From Seiridium cupressi (lineage: Eukaryota > Ascomycota > Sordariomycetes > Amphisphaeriales > Sporocadaceae): a DNA stretch of 64,000 nt. How positions within the stretch are numbered: the stretch's first letter is position 1; every line of letters starts with the position of its first letter. The position numbers and the translations under genes are program-made. The notes below the pieces were generated by a model. It was not told the DNA's origin and did not search any database. It worked only from the letters and a program-made list of their open reading frames with translations. Positions 10,909-23,983 of the stretch are shown here, one piece after another. The stretch spans positions 124,001 to 188,000 of the forward strand of contig JARVKI010000026.1 in the NCBI GenBank assembly GCA_036674765.1. Direction: 5' to 3'.

Positions 10909-13900
10909 GATTGCGGATTTTAGAGAGCACGAGACCTGAATTCCTTCTTTCCTTTGACACCTGATGAACCCTTTATTGTATGGCGATGGAAATCACTTGT
11001 ATACTTCGAAAATGCTCCATTTTGCCGGGGATGCCGACCGCGCATTTTATAGCGGGGTATGATGCAATTGCACTCCTCCCGAGCGCTAGCGACCTTCTTA
11101 CTGTAGTTTGTCATCTTCGCAAAGCTATTCGTAATCCAGCTTGGTGAGCAACTGCCCAAGCTGAGCTCATCAACGAGGCATACCAACACTTGTGACACAC
11201 GGACTCGAGATCGCAAATCATCTGGATTATGTTGGGACTTGGTAAGATTGATTCTGCGCTACCTCCCGGCTAGCTAGAAATAAGGTGCTTATGGGCAAAG
11301 ATATATTTTGGGATGTTTTCTGTCTAAGCCGCATTAGGGAGGGAACGCGACTTTCTTCATAGAAAAAGATCAACGCTGACCGGGTCAGATAAATACCCCA
11401 GCCATCGGAACCGGGGCTGAAGTTGTATGCGATACCCCGAAGACAACCACAATTGATATGGTCCAATAGGATACCGGCACATCGCATTTGTCAATTGTAG
11501 ATTATGCGAACGCGACTTGTATTGGACTTTCCCACTGCATTTCTCCAAAGTTCGACGACTACACGCATTACATACGGCACTGCCGCGGAATCGCGTGTAT
11601 GCCTTGCCCCTTGACGAAACGGCGATTGAAAATGTGGTGGTATCGATGTCTTCGCCATCAACGTTTCTATATCTTAAACTTTTCGATCGATATTCATCAG
11701 GAGCACAGGGTCAGCTAGCCATCCGCTCATCAACGCTAGAAACGATAAGTACAGGTTTCTGAACCACGCAAAGGCCATGCCCTATAATGTGTGAAGCATA
11801 TATCGCGTGAGCATCTAGTTGAAACGCGTCTGGTAGAGATTCATATCTTTAAGAGGTCTAGTGTGACCTTTTAGAGGCTAGTGGTGTAATGTTACTTTTG
11901 TAATAAATAGTCGTGAACAACTACCGCTGATTTTCATTTGCATCCGACGGAACCAGTAGCATATGGCATTGGCAAGGAATTGAAATATATAACTGAGGGC
12001 TGTCAGGTCGAAGATGATTGATGCTGAGCTGAGCGACGAGCACGGCGCCATGATTACGATATAATGATTTGCCATTGCAGAGACTCAACAGGAAAAGTCA
12101 GCCTGGATAATATCGCGACATTAGCTACCACACATAACTTCGAGCATATCAAAGACGGCAATACTTGATAGCAATCGGCAGGACATATCCGAACTATTTT
12201 TTATAACCCCAGAGAGAAACGATACGATACAAAAATGCGAGTTGCCAGACCTAAGTCACGTTTCTCTTTCGGGAGTCCCTTCCATTCTTCCTGGTCTGTG
12301 TATCAACTCCAGTCTTCAGAAGCAACAACACAAATAATTCCGGCGCTTACTCGTTTCCAGGACCCATATTCGCATTACATCTACTTTGAAGAACAGCCCA
12401 CCGTTCCGTCTCCATAAAACAATATTGCCCGCCATCAACTGGGATGAAAGTGATTTTATTCTACAACGTGAACTTGGATAGCTCGTCGCTTTAGACCCAC
12501 CCAACCCTGTACATAATGGTCACCTTGTTGCAGCCAATACATTCTGCCGAGGCTCTTTTGGGCACGCAGGGTTCAAATAGCGGTGGGACTGCAATCCTGC
12601 TTCGATTTCCATACTTGCAGCCGACGGAGATTTCCATTTCACACAGCATCAACTCCAGGGTGGGTCATCGTTACATTTTACCTTTCCCATCATCCAGAGG
12701 ATCAATTCAAAGCACCAAGCCTATTAGCTACGGTGTCACACAGCGTTTCCTGCATCTCAACTCGGACCGTCAAGTGCAGCCGATCTTGTATGCGTGATTG
12801 GTGCCGTTCGACCAATGCCGCTGCTCGGATCGTCCGGACTATACCTTGTCTGCTTCGTTAGTTCTTCTAAACCATTTATGTTGACACCGGGAGCACATTC
12901 GGCAACAAGGCACGCAACACTGTGAGTTAGCCATGCATGATGCTGCCGTAACGTGTATCCGCTTTGACCGTCGTGCTGCTGCTTGCCTCCAGCTTGGACA
13001 GCAGGAGCTCCGCATGAGGTATTGACTGTTGCAAATAGGTGTCGTTTACCCTGTTGAGCCAACCTTGTCCTTTGAGGGCTCCAACCATGTATGCTACGCT
13101 GTGACGAATGTTGAGCGGTCGACAGATATCTGACTCGCGAGCGGGTCCAGTGGCGAGGCGTATTTGGGCCAGAATCTAGGGTGGCTTTCAGGCCCGAATG
13201 GGAATCAAGAACGCTGTGATCAGCATACGTATGTAATTAGAAAACTTGGAAGCCGAAACCTTAGAAGCAAGGAGAGGCTGATCTGAGGAAAAGTCGAGGA
13301 TCCGGCAAACCAGATTTTGCAACGATGAACTTTGTTTTCCGAGAGAACCGAGAGTATTTGTGACGCAGAGGGTTGATTGACCAGCCGCCTGTCAAACTCC
13401 AGCCGCTACGGCAGGGTGGAGGAACAAGGTCGAGGTCGCTCTACGCTATGTTAGTGCCCGCCAGCTGGACCTTGGAATTGTTTGGATGTGTTTGGATGAA
13501 GCCACCAATAGACGTTGGTGGCCTGTTTCCTTCATTGCCCTTGAGTTGCAGCACGATTAGCAGTTCACTAAACTCGCCGTCTCGATGTTTCTGATTATGT
13601 AGACTGTTTCCGTCCCTCGACGGAGACAAGTTGTGGAGTTTGGAGAATTGTTTTGTGGTAGATCGTCATTTTGCGCATCTCGATTAATGTGATAGTTTAA
13701 CCATGAACTTGCTGATCCAAAGCCAGTGAAATCGGGCGTCACTATGATCTACAGCAGGCAGCAGGGTTTGCTGCAAGATGTCAACCTAATTAATGTTTGT
13801 TTTGCATTGGCAACGGCTGCAGCATTATTGGCCAACAGAAAATTACTGGGTCTCTTCGACGAGAGCCCGTGTGTGCGAAAGGCCTCTAATGCACGTTGCC

Positions 13901-15747
13901 GGTCGCCGAGTTCCATGTCGATCCCCTCCGTCTCGCGGCTGGCGGATGTCAAGCTGTGCTGCCGTCCGGGTTTAGCAGACCGAGTACTCGGCCAGGACAC
14001 GATGAAGAGTCAGGGCTAGCGGGAGAAATCGGTGAGTCTCACGTGAGACACGGAAAAAGAAACAAGTCACCGGGACACCGCAGTCAGTGCAGTGCGAAGA
14101 GGTTTGGGGGATGGCCACCGGACTTCGCAGGAGTCCGCTGCGAGCGGCGGAGGCTGTATACACGCTGAAACTCCGTGCCAGAGCGGTGGAAACGCAACTG
14201 GTCGGAAGCGACATGAATGTCAGTTCAGAAGTCGGAAGAATGGGCTGATGTATGCGAATCCTCGCAAAGGCTATTGACGTGGGATAATCCGGATCTCATC
14301 CCGCAGCCCTATCGAATCCCCAGTAGCACCGAGGCCTGAAGCAGTCTGTGGAGCGTCTCGGGAAGAAGCACTTTGTTGATCGCAGCGGCTGGATACGGCC
14401 GCGATCAACCATCTCACGTGTGCACTCGCAGCGCTCATTCTCGAGGCCGGCTCAGTCAGCCACCACGATTGCCTTCTGCCCGGCTCCTTTGTGCATCGCG
14501 GTTTTTGTATAGGCTGTCCTGTGCGTGCACTAACTGATGGTGAAGGGTAGCTCGACCCTGTAAGATGCCACTATACTTGTCTCAAGAGCTATCCCGCGTT
14601 TGGCGGCCGTTGACACGTGGGTTGCGCAGGAAAAAACTTCAACGGTTTCTACCACCACACCTTACTAGCCAATCATAGCCGTGAGAATTCTCCGATGTGG
14701 GCGCAGGGGATCTCCGCGAGATCAGCTCAGAAGTGGCCTGACGGCCGTTGTCTCGTTTCTCCAGCCTTTCGACCCTTGAGTCCGGGCGAGCTCTTTGAGG
14801 CTGGCTGCATCCTGGCGCAGATCTGGCCGGCGTACAGCTCTGGTGGGTCCCAAAACTACAGGATGGACAGCCGAGATAAGGATCTGGACCTCGCATCCCT
14901 GACCCTCAGGCCACACTTACATCACCCCCCTGCCAACCTTCATACACCAGCCCGAGCATATTGGCTGCTGGTATTCATGCGGTCCTACGCTGGAAATGTA
15001 CGTGAAATATCGCCGGCCTTTTCTCGTAAAGACGGGCGGTGCGGTTGGGCATTAGTTTCCCCGTCGAAGCGCTGGAACCCCCCGACGCAAGCTGGGGCGA
15101 TACCTGGCTGCCGGCCGAAATGGTACCGCCGTCGCAACTGGCCCGCGCTGCCAATGCACTTGTACTCCCGGATGTAGTTGCTCAAACGTGCTCCCTGGAA
15201 GCACGGGTTGACACCTAGAAGGCCCCAGCAAATTGAGAGTCAGGCCACTTTTCATTATTTCTGGCCTGCTTTTCGGGCGGCTTCCGCCATTGCATGCCTT
15301 TGCGCATTGGATCTGCATCCTACCAATCTGGACGTGCTCCAATCATTTGGATTCGGGGTCCTCTTGGGGGCAAGATACATATTGCTCATGAGTCTGCTCA
15401 CCACCTCGAGTGTCCTGTTCCGTACATCCGCAAGGAATTAAGCGAACACACAACCAACAATCACTACAATATAACAGCTTGCGACATCTGTTTCTAGCAA
15501 TCGACTTTGCAACCCCACGCCAACCATCAAAGAGACCTTCGACATACAACACTGCCCTGTCACAGCATTCACCGTGATATCGGACTTTAGAGAAAGACAC
15601 AAGCAAGACTCAACCGGACATCGCACCAAAGACTCAGAAGTCATTATCTCTTGACGACCGGGTTTTAAGACAGACACTTCACTTACTAGTAAGAAGAAGT
15701 GTCGCAAGGAAGCGAAGGAGTTTCCTGTTACCGAGTGGAGTTTCGTC
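10909..15747. other. Long gene-poor region upstream of the bHLH gene
   Basis: About 4.8 kb between the divergent starts of the dioxygenase gene and the bHLH gene. Open frames up to 186 codons occur (for example 14617-15177), but the longer ones begin on non-ATG codons, lack domain signatures and are matched by equally long frames on the other strand, so I do not call them genes. Bases 15400-15747 are rich in A/C and look like a 5' leader, with a possible 5'-UTR intron near 15690. The rest probably holds promoter and untranslated sequence; a non-coding transcript cannot be excluded. Confidence 0.45.
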
Positions 15748-17251
15748 ATGGATACGGATGTTCTTCAGAACATCGACCTATTTCCGGTAACCAACAACAA
15801 GGTACGAACGCCACCTTATACGGGCTGTGGATCGATCTCCTAACACGGGTCCAGGGTATTGATACCATCATTGATAACTCTTCCAATTGTCTACGACAAT
15901 TCTCCATCCCCTTCTGGGACAACTTTGATAACTCAACCACACTCAACGGTCAAGAGCCCAAGGTTTCACAAACACCAAAGACCGCTACAGTCGACTTGAC
16001 AAAGACTGCTATCAAGAAGTCTCCCAAGCCTATCAAGAAGAGCTTGAAGAGAGCACACACACCAGACCACAAGAGATCCAAGCTCAGCCAGGACTCATCG
16101 GCACTTGACTGCTGCGATTACTGGTTGCGCTTCGACAGCGACGACGACAGCCTTGAGAGACTAGGAGATTACGACAACCAAGCCGTACCTACTACACGCA
16201 GGTGAGTAAGACATCGTGGCGGCGCGTCAAGCAAAGCTGAAGTGATTCTGAACGTAGCCCAGGCCATTCGGTTCCAGCCAAGCATCAAGGCTAGGACGTG
16301 TCGGACAATCCGGCAGCTTCAAGCTGGATCTTCCATCAAGGACAGACGATTGGCTCGAGGACAGTGCTTTGGAACACGCACTCTCGAGCGAGGAAGATTC
16401 ATTCTCCATGGCGCTAGACGACGACTTTGCCTGCGACTCGCAGGCACAGGACGTTGCCCCTGAAAGACTCTACTCTACCCCCTTGAGCTGGGACGCACCT
16501 CAAGCTGGTGTCCGCCCCGACTCCTACTTCAACGTAAACCCGACCTTCAACGACCCTGAACGACAGAGGCTACTTGCCATTGCCATGGGCTCCGGCTTGA
16601 CTCAGATGCCAACTGACACCCGGACCAACTCAAACATGGACTTCACATTTGACATGCACCCAAGCCCTTCGGCAACAAGCGAGACAACTAGCAACCCGCC
16701 TGAGCACAAGCGCACAAACTCCTTCGCTGTCAGCTCTGCAAAGACATCCCGCTCCAATTCAAGGTCCGGCCTGATTACACCAAACGAGCCCAACGAGCCC
16801 GCTTCCAAGAAAGAGAAGCCGCGGAATAGCGACCGCGCCGCACACAACGACATCGAGCGCAAGTACCGCACGAATCTGAAGGACAGAATCGCCGACTTGC
16901 GCGAAGCCATCCCATCCCTGCGATCAATCCCTGAGGATTACGATGATGATGGCTCTCCGGTGCCTGTATCAAGAGCACCAAAGGTTAGTAAGGTCAGCAT
17001 TACTTTACCAGTCACGTGCGATTATAAAAAAAAACTAACATAGATTTCAGGGCACAATCCTTACCAAGGCCACCGAGTATATCTACCAACTAGAGAGACG
17101 CAATCGAAGCATGGCGCACAAGAACGAAGAACTTCTTCGCAGACTCCAGGCTTTCGAGCAGCTTCTGGGAGCAAGTCCTGCACCCGCCACTTGGCAACCA
17201 CAGGGCTATGGTGCCGCTGTATTCAACCCCGCAGCACGATACTCTTCATAA
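15748..17251 (+). CDS. SREBP-type bHLH transcription factor
   Basis: Four exons, 15748-15801, 15855-16201, 16263-16983 and 17051-17251, give 440 aa with consistent phases (introns 53, 61 and 67 nt). The N-terminal 290 residues are Ser/Thr/Asn/Pro-rich with basic patches (KKSPKPIKKSLKRAHTPDHK) and acidic stretches, as in activation domains. The basic region RAAHNDIERKYRTNLKDRI has the Tyr after Lys that marks the SREBP class and allows binding to both E-boxes and sterol elements. The first helix is in exon 3, the intron falls in the loop, and helix 2 (TILTKATEYIYQLERRN) plus a short leucine-zipper-like tail is in exon 4. No transmembrane segment is seen, so it is not a membrane-tethered sterol sensor like SrbA; it is closer to the soluble fungal HLH regulators of hyphal growth, sclerotia or glycolysis. 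The exact orthologue is uncertain. Confidence 0.9.
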
Positions 17252-19322
17252 ACGGAGACAAATCAACACATAAAACTTCACAATCACAAACTTCGAAATC
17301 AATTATCAACATCAAAACCATCACCTCACAAATCTCCACTCTCGACGACATGAACTGTCGTTCGAGTTTCCATCGAACACTACCAACCGCACCTAATCAC
17401 GGGGGCCTGATACGCCCTCTACTCATGCACATACCTCGACGAAACTCGACGATATTCACGCCGTTATGCATATTGTAGCATTTTATGGGATGAATGGTTA
17501 AAACGGCGAAACTACGGGGTTGGGACGCATCAAAATGATGCCTTTAAGGAGTTATGGATTACTTTGACTATTTTTATGCCCTCTGTCGTCGATTGAAATT
17601 GACCAGAGGAGACATTTGGGGCGTTGCGCAAAAAGGATATTTCAATGACTACTTGAGCATCTTACATACCCATAGACTCATTGTCATACAAGGCGAATTG
17701 AACGGAGAATTACCTAAAGAGCTTTCTAGCATTACTTTGCAATTGTGATCACTTCTTGCCGACACCAACTGCGACATCCCGAGTGCTGATTGACTCACTG
17801 CTTGATCCCAAGAACTCCTGGGCCACGAAAGGCGCCGTTTCCACTATGGCTCGAGCGGGAAATGGTGGCCTAGACGGATTACCCCCTTATTGGCGAGCTC
17901 GCGAGACTTTTTCGCTTTCATTGGCCACATACTGGTTAGGAATCTAGATAGTGTGGATGAATCTACGGCACCACTAGCCCCCTCAGGTTCCAAGATCCAG
18001 GATGAATATCCCGCGTCCGCCCCTTGGATCGTACGATTACTACTGCAGATCTGGTCACCACGGACATCTGGCGTTCTCCATCTATTGAAACATACATGCT
18101 GCAAAGAACTAGCACCTCGCATTGGCCTCCCCTTTGGGGGTGGCGGACACATTGCTGGGGCCGAAGGGAAACACAGGAGGAAAAAAGACCAGTCTAGAGC
18201 GCCTCGTCGATCGCGGCTCAGGGATCAGACGCATCTTCGCACAGCAGATTCTGTGTTACCGCCGGGACTATCCCCCCGGCTATGCAGTGTGCGGGCTGGC
18301 AAGGAGGTGTGGGTGGGAAAGAAAGAAGAACCAATGCGGCCTGGGTTACGTTCGGCCATTTTCTCCTCTTCTGGCTCTTTGTATGCAGATGATTTATTGT
18401 CCGTCTGGTCTGGGCTATACTGGAGTTGTCTATAGGGATCCAGTGCTAGGGGATAGACACTCTTCGATGCGACTGACTGAGTATTTTCCTACTCTGACTC
18501 GACACGAGCGGTATGATTCTGAAGATTTCCATGCAAGAAGAGCCTCCGGGAAACGTTGCCTACCGGGTACGGCGGCACTGATCTATAACTCGCCTCTAAT
18601 ATTATCTGCACGGATAGTCGTCTCCATGCTCCTGCTGCTCTGCTGCCCGGCAATACATCACATATCACACGAGATCTACTGGCCCTCCGAAATGAGGGGA
18701 TCGACGATGAGAAGGACGTTGCGACGCACACAATCACTAGTCTCCAATGCCGGCACGCATGCTTCTCCATCTCGCGGCAGCATCCGCAACACCATGGAGC
18801 ATGTGAACGTCCGTTCAGGAAAGCCGAAGCGGTCGTGTTGCCCAGTAGAGCTGCTGCTCTTGACCCTTCCTTGGAGAGCTTGATTCATGCTATTACCTTA
18901 CAGCAACATCCACAATCAAGCATGGACGTTAATATTTCGTCCGTGTCTGAGCTGCACGGTGGGCGTAGAGATTCGGCAATTGTACTACCATCGAAGCGCG
19001 GAACTACAGACCAGACTCGAAATTGTGATCCAAACGAAGCAATTCAGCTGTAGCGGGGGGTAAATCAGACACCTCAGTCGCCGAGTCATCACCGTCACAG
19101 AGGATATACATCCAACTACGATGCCGATATTTGATCCCAGTGGTGGTGTGAGCTAGGCTTTGCACCATCCTACTGTTTGATGCTCGCTGAAATGCTATGG
19201 CTGTGGCCTATTATACAATATAATGGCTATTATGTCGATGCTTGCTATACATGGTGAGGCTAGCGGTAATTCGATATCCCGTAGGAGCAACTGTTATTGT
19301 TGGCAGTTTTAGAAGGATTCCT
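17252..19322. other. Intergenic region, no supported gene
   Basis: About 2.1 kb between the 3' ends of the bHLH gene and ICP55. A 253-codon open frame at 18122-18883 (+) starts on TTG, has many Cys and Arg, is overlapped by other frames and shows no known domain; I leave it uncalled. The first 300 bases are probably 3' UTR. Confidence 0.45.
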
Positions 19323-20843
19323 TTAGTCCCTCAAGGCTTCGATATCCACGACCTCTTTGACCGCTTCAGTGGTCAAGATAATGGGGTTGTCCTCGCCAAC
19401 GGCTACACTGTCTTCGATTCTAATGCCTAGGCCTCTGAATGCTTTGGGCCACCTTTCATCATCAGGCACATAGATGCCAGGCTCTACCGTAATACAGTGG
19501 CCCTCTTGCAGCGTGATGCCCCGAGAATATCCGGGAACATCGTGCACATCTAATCCCACGTAGTGCCCGACGTGATGTGGGAATAGCACGTTCATGGCGT
19601 CGCCGCTGAGATCGAAGCCGAGCTGCTGTAACTGGTTCCGGAGCGCAGTCTCTGTGATGCTGTGGAGCTTGTCAAGAGTGACGCCGGCACTTGCGCGGCA
19701 CAGACTCACACTTGAGCGTTGGGCCGCGAGCACCGCTTCATAAAGGTCCCTTTGCGGCTGGGTGAACCTGCCGTTTACAGGCCATGTTCTTGTGATGTCG
19801 GCAACGTAGGTACCGTACTCTCCACCAGCATCCACCAAGACGAACTCGCCGTTGTTCAATAATCCGTTATTGAGCACATAATGGATGAGTAATGCTTTTC
19901 GTCCACCTGCTATGACGGGGATGTACGCGTATCCATCGAGGCCTTCCTTGTGGTACTCGTAGTCCAAGAACGCAGCAATGTCCTTCTCGGTCTTCCATTG
20001 TAGGCGCATGGCGTTTGTGAGGGCCCGCCCAGAGCCTTGGCCGGCACGGCGCATACAAGCAATTTCTGCTGGTGATTTGATTGCGCGCAGTGAGTTGATG
20101 GCTGGTTTTAACGGTGCTGTACTGATTCCAGATGCCGCGGACCGCAGCGTATTTCCGAGTTTCGTAGGAGCGCCGTACTTTGTGAGCTCGGCATCAGTAT
20201 AGATCTTCTTCACGCCTCTGAGCGCCTCGGAGAGTCCTTTTTCAAGCTGGCCAATATCTCCAGCTTCATCTGCGTTCCACACATCCCGAGCAGCATCTAC
20301 GCCGCTCCATGGCCCATTCCACTGCTCCTGTTTGGGGTCCTTCCGTCGGCACCAGAGATGGAACACATAATCACCTTCTTGCGGACCAGTTTTGACTACA
20401 AGGGCTAATGAGTCGGGTTCGCTGAAGCCGGTCAGGTACAGGAAGTTGCTCTCCTGACGAAAGGCGTGGAAGACGGCGCCGGACCGGTACGTGACCTGAG
20501 CAGAAGGCAAGAGCACGGCTGATCCTTCTGGCAAAGCGGCGAGGAGTTTCGATCGTCGTTCGTGGTATTCTTGAGCTGTTATGCCTGGGGTCAGTTCGCC
20601 GGGCGCAAGCAAGTGCGGATGTGTTTCGTGGACAGGTTGGCCGAAGAGGAGATTCGACGCAGAAACGGTAGTCGAATATAGACGCTTAGAGTTCAAGGAA
20701 CCATGTTTCGACACAGAATATCTGCACGGCGATAGAGTTGGCGCACGTGGTCTGGTTTCGGACACGGTCTGAAGGGGCGAGGCTTGCCGTCTGGCTTGTT
20801 GCTGCAGCTGCCGCCATGGTAACGATACTCTGCGCGGGTTCAT
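19323..20843 (-). CDS. ICP55: Intermediate cleaving peptidase ICP55 (mitochondrial aminopeptidase P)
   Basis: Single exon, 506 aa. ICP55 trims one residue from the new N-terminus of imported matrix proteins after the processing peptidase, which stabilises them. The first about 65 residues are rich in Arg, Ser and Gln with few acidic residues, as in a mitochondrial presequence (MNPRRVSLPWRQLQQQARRQ). An aminopeptidase-P N-terminal domain follows (ITAQEYHERRSKLLAAL, NFLYLTGFSEPDSLALVV). The C-terminal pita-bread M24 domain has all metal ligands: Asp in LVDAGGEYG and VADITRTWP, His in HHVGHYVGLDVHD, Glu in VEPGIYVP and Glu in GIRIEDS. The ATG at 20843 gives the expected presequence and family length. 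It is divergent from DBF4 across a shared region of about 1 kb. Confidence 0.95.
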   Translation of the reverse strand: MNPRRVSLPWRQLQQQARRQASPLQTVSETRPRAPTLSPCRYSVSKHGSLNSKRLYSTTVSASNLLFGQPVHETHPHLLAPGELTPGITAQEYHERRSKLLAALPEGSAVLLPSAQVTYRSGAVFHAFRQESNFLYLTGFSEPDSLALVVKTGPQEGDYVFHLWCRRKDPKQEQWNGPWSGVDAARDVWNADEAGDIGQLEKGLSEALRGVKKIYTDAELTKYGAPTKLGNTLRSAASGISTAPLKPAINSLRAIKSPAEIACMRRAGQGSGRALTNAMRLQWKTEKDIAAFLDYEYHKEGLDGYAYIPVIAGGRKALLIHYVLNNGLLNNGEFVLVDAGGEYGTYVADITRTWPVNGRFTQPQRDLYEAVLAAQRSSVSLCRASAGVTLDKLHSITETALRNQLQQLGFDLSGDAMNVLFPHHVGHYVGLDVHDVPGYSRGITLQEGHCITVEPGIYVPDDERWPKAFRGLGIRIEDSVAVGEDNPIILTTEAVKEVVDIEALRD

Positions 20844-21838
20844 AATCGGAACAGTGCGATGCTACGGACAAAGCAGTTACATGTTACGGAGCATTGGTGC
20901 TCGGAACAAGGACAACTTTCCTGGCAACGGGGTGCTGAATGACAAGTGCGATTGAGTTGAAAGCCAATTGCAACTCTAACCTTGATGCTCAAGAAAAATG
21001 TATGGAACGACGTCAGTGCTCGAACTGACGATGGTTCGGATCCTCAAGCCTTAAGCCCCTTTGGGCGTAGGCGATCGCGGTTGCCGTGCTGCGATGCGCG
21101 TGGTAGTTTAGTGGAGCTCTGCGGCCTGTGCGGGTTATTATTGTTGATGCCTTTTAATTGTTAGTGCAGTGCTAAGCGGGTCCGTCAATTCTCTCTGGGT
21201 GCTATGGCAGCTTGTGTCATTTCTCTGCCATTTCCCTACCATCATCAGAGAAGTTGTTTGCATTGCTCCAGTCCAACAACGCCCCATCCCTCGAACTGGT
21301 AAGTCCTTCTCGCGTCTTCTGAGCCATTGATCACTTGCATCTGCTTCTGCGAACCCAGCATGTCTCCGATGCACCTCTAGCACTCGTTACGCTTTTGTGA
21401 CCAGACACAGGCTTTGCGTGTTTTGTGTCACGCCCGTCGCGTGCCGGACTGCACCTGCCCCTCCACACTTCCCAGTCCAAACTTTGGACATCTCAACCCT
21501 CGGGCCTACCACTCCTTCTTTTCACGCCCTAGGCTCTTAGCTGCCTCCAGCACGTCTTCTGTCTCCTCTTGTTACTCGTCGGGGGCCAATGTTCACTTTT
21601 TCAGAGTTTGCTTTCTGGGCAATTGCAAACTAACGGGGAAACAGTCGTCGATTCTTCCCCTTAACTCGCCGACGAGATTCGAGCAGCAACATACATTCAC
21701 CCGTACGCAGGGACAAAGTATCGTTGCATACTCTGGCACCTGTCGCCTCTCGAGTTGCACCTGCCCCGGCACCGACATATATCTCATCTCGAACCCACCA
21801 CGAAGTCGATCTAGTATGGTAGCACGATAGGATCTTAT
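20844..21838. other. Bidirectional promoter region between ICP55 and DBF4
   Basis: About 1 kb between divergent ATGs. Bases 21400-21838 are C/T-rich, as in fungal promoters and 5' leaders. Open frames here, such as 21414-21830, have no domain and are taken as leader sequence of DBF4. Confidence 0.5.
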
Positions 21839-23983
21839 ATGGCAGCAGTATCCCTATCTCCGCCTCCCATCATCCTCACCACCATGTCCACCGCCCGAAG
21901 GATTCCGCTTTCCTCGAATCAGAATGTTGCCAATTCCCCCATAAGAGCATCGGCTCTGGCGAAGCCGAAGCGATCCTATGCTACATTGCAGCGAGAAGAG
22001 GCGTATGCCCAGCCTCCTCCGGCAAAGAAGCAGATCCTCGACAGTGGCATCCCGCGGCCTCTCAAGTCCCCATCTCAACAACAGAGGGTGGCCAAACCCC
22101 AGCTTTCTCTACAGTCTCGCCGAAATGCAAGCACTTATGAGAGCAAGCTGGCGAGGGAAAGGTCCGGTCAGCATCACCGTGTCGAAAGTACCAGCAACAG
22201 CAAGTACACGGAGAGGGATCTGGAAGAGATCAGGCAGTGGCAGAGCCATCACCGAGCGAGGTTTCCAAAGATGGTCTTCTACTTTGACAACATTCCGGAA
22301 GATGTTCGTGCCAAAGTAGTCAAACAGATCACGTCTCTGGGTGCTGTGAGTACTGCCACTTGGTATAACGTACGGCGGGGCTTTCTTACTGACCAAATTT
22401 ATGGTATAGCGCGAAGAGAGGTTCTTCTCTAGTGACATCACCCATGTCGTGACTACTCGGTCGATCCCGGCAGAACAGCGAACTTCCCGACGACAGGAGG
22501 ACGCAGACACGGAAGTTAACCATGAGCAACACCAACCCCAGACTATTAATCCATCCCTCTTGGACCGTTCGGCTGAGCAGTCGGTGCGAAGGAAGCTGTT
22601 CCCCGACGCCAAACCGAAGTCTCAGGTCCCAACTCGGGCCGGGCTAGCGCAAATGCAAGATACCAGACCGAAGAGGAGTACCGACGTGCTTTCTCGGGCG
22701 AGGGAGATGAGCAAGAAAATCTGGTCACTTGACAAGCTTCAGCGTATGTTGTCTATGCTATTGGAGCCAGATCTGAACGTCAGTGCTGCCATAGCCTATG
22801 GCTCGAGAAACGCGTCTGAAAAGCCGAGCCACGCCCAGTCCAAGGCTGCGGATGAACGTTTACTCCAGCTCCTACACAATGAACGCGTCAATGGTCCTTC
22901 TGACAGAGACCTAACTGTGGCGACCAAGGAGCTACACTACTTTAGGGGCCCATATCTCTACATCTACGATTTCGAGGAGAAGCAGAAGCCCATAATGGTG
23001 AGGGAGTACAATAGGGTCCAGGAGAAGAGTGATGGCGAATGGCCGCAATTCCGTACCGCGCCTCTAGGCCGATGCCCTTTTGTCGAAGACTATGATCATC
23101 GAGAGGTTGTTAAGCCCAAGAAGCGAGAGGTAGTGAAGGCAGCTGTCGGGCCGAAGCCCGTCTTGCAACCTCCTGAAGTCGCACCTGCAAAGCCCGTAAC
23201 TGGAAAGCGTTCTTTGAGTGAGATGGAAAGTGCTCACAACCGAGGTTCTAGTGTGGCATCGACCGAGCTCTTCAATCCTCCTAAGCTAGTTGCAGGAAAG
23301 AAGTTCGAGTTCCGCCCCAATGCATTTACAAGCCGTGCCGGCCCCGGCAGACTGTTTGGTGGAGAGCCTGTTGCTTCCGGTGTTCAGCCGTCTAATGTCA
23401 CCTCTGCTATCCGATCTCAGATGATCTCCTCGACAGCTGCCACTCCTGGTGCGATCGGCGTAGTCAGCAAGGAGGTCCATGGTTTGCAGCGGAAGGTTCT
23501 TCAACGCAACAGCTCGCATGACTTGAGCTCACGGCGAACAGTTGGAAGTGTGGAGACAAGCTTAAAGGACGAGAACGAGTCGAAACGATCACTGGGCCGT
23601 ACTTCGAGCCGAAAGCTGGATTTGATCGATGAACAGGCCGCCACGAATGAGGATGACGATCAACAGAGTGCCAAGGCTCGCACTCTCGCCGAGAAGCGCG
23701 TGGTCAAACCAAAGAAGAAGGACCCTAAGCCGGGATATTGTGAGAACTGCCAAGACAAGTTTGAAGACTTTGACGACGTAAGTGGTCGGATGATTATGTT
23801 TTATAGTTCGGAGCCTAACTAACTCATGTACAGCATATCGCGTCAAGGAAACACCGCAAATTCGCGGATAACGATGACAATTGGGGAGAACTGGATGATC
23901 TCCTCTCCCAGCTGTCGCGGGAGCCAAAGCACAAGTCTTTTTCTACCTGGACACCGGCTCTACCCGAGTACCCTGTTTATTAG
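21839..23983 (+). CDS. DBF4: DBF4-type regulatory subunit of the Cdc7 kinase
   Basis: Three exons, 21839-22345, 22410-23777 and 23834-23983, give 674 aa (introns 64 and 56 nt). The protein activates the Cdc7 kinase that fires replication origins by phosphorylating the MCM helicase, in the nucleus. All three family motifs are visible: motif N, a BRCT-like part (FPKMVFYFDNIPEDV up to SSDITHVVTTR, spanning the first intron); motif M (ELHYFRGPYLYIYDFEEKQK, then PIMVREY); and motif C, the DBF zinc finger PGYCENCQDKFEDFDDH..SRKH, whose Cys pair is in exon 2 and His pair in exon 3. The Aspergillus relative is nimO. The protein could start at the ATG at 21839 or at the in-frame ATG at 21884 (MSTARRIPLSS); I keep the first. 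Confidence 0.95.

Noticed and set aside
14617..15177. 186-codon open frame (+) upstream of the bHLH gene
   Set aside because: Starts on a non-ATG codon, and comparable frames exist on the other strand; no homology recognised.
18122..18883. 253-codon open frame (+) between bHLH and ICP55
   Set aside because: Begins on TTG, has unusual Cys/Arg composition, overlaps other long frames and has no domain or splice support.
21414..21830. 138-codon open frame before DBF4
   Set aside because: Lies in the C/T-rich leader, has no domain and starts on a non-conserved codon.
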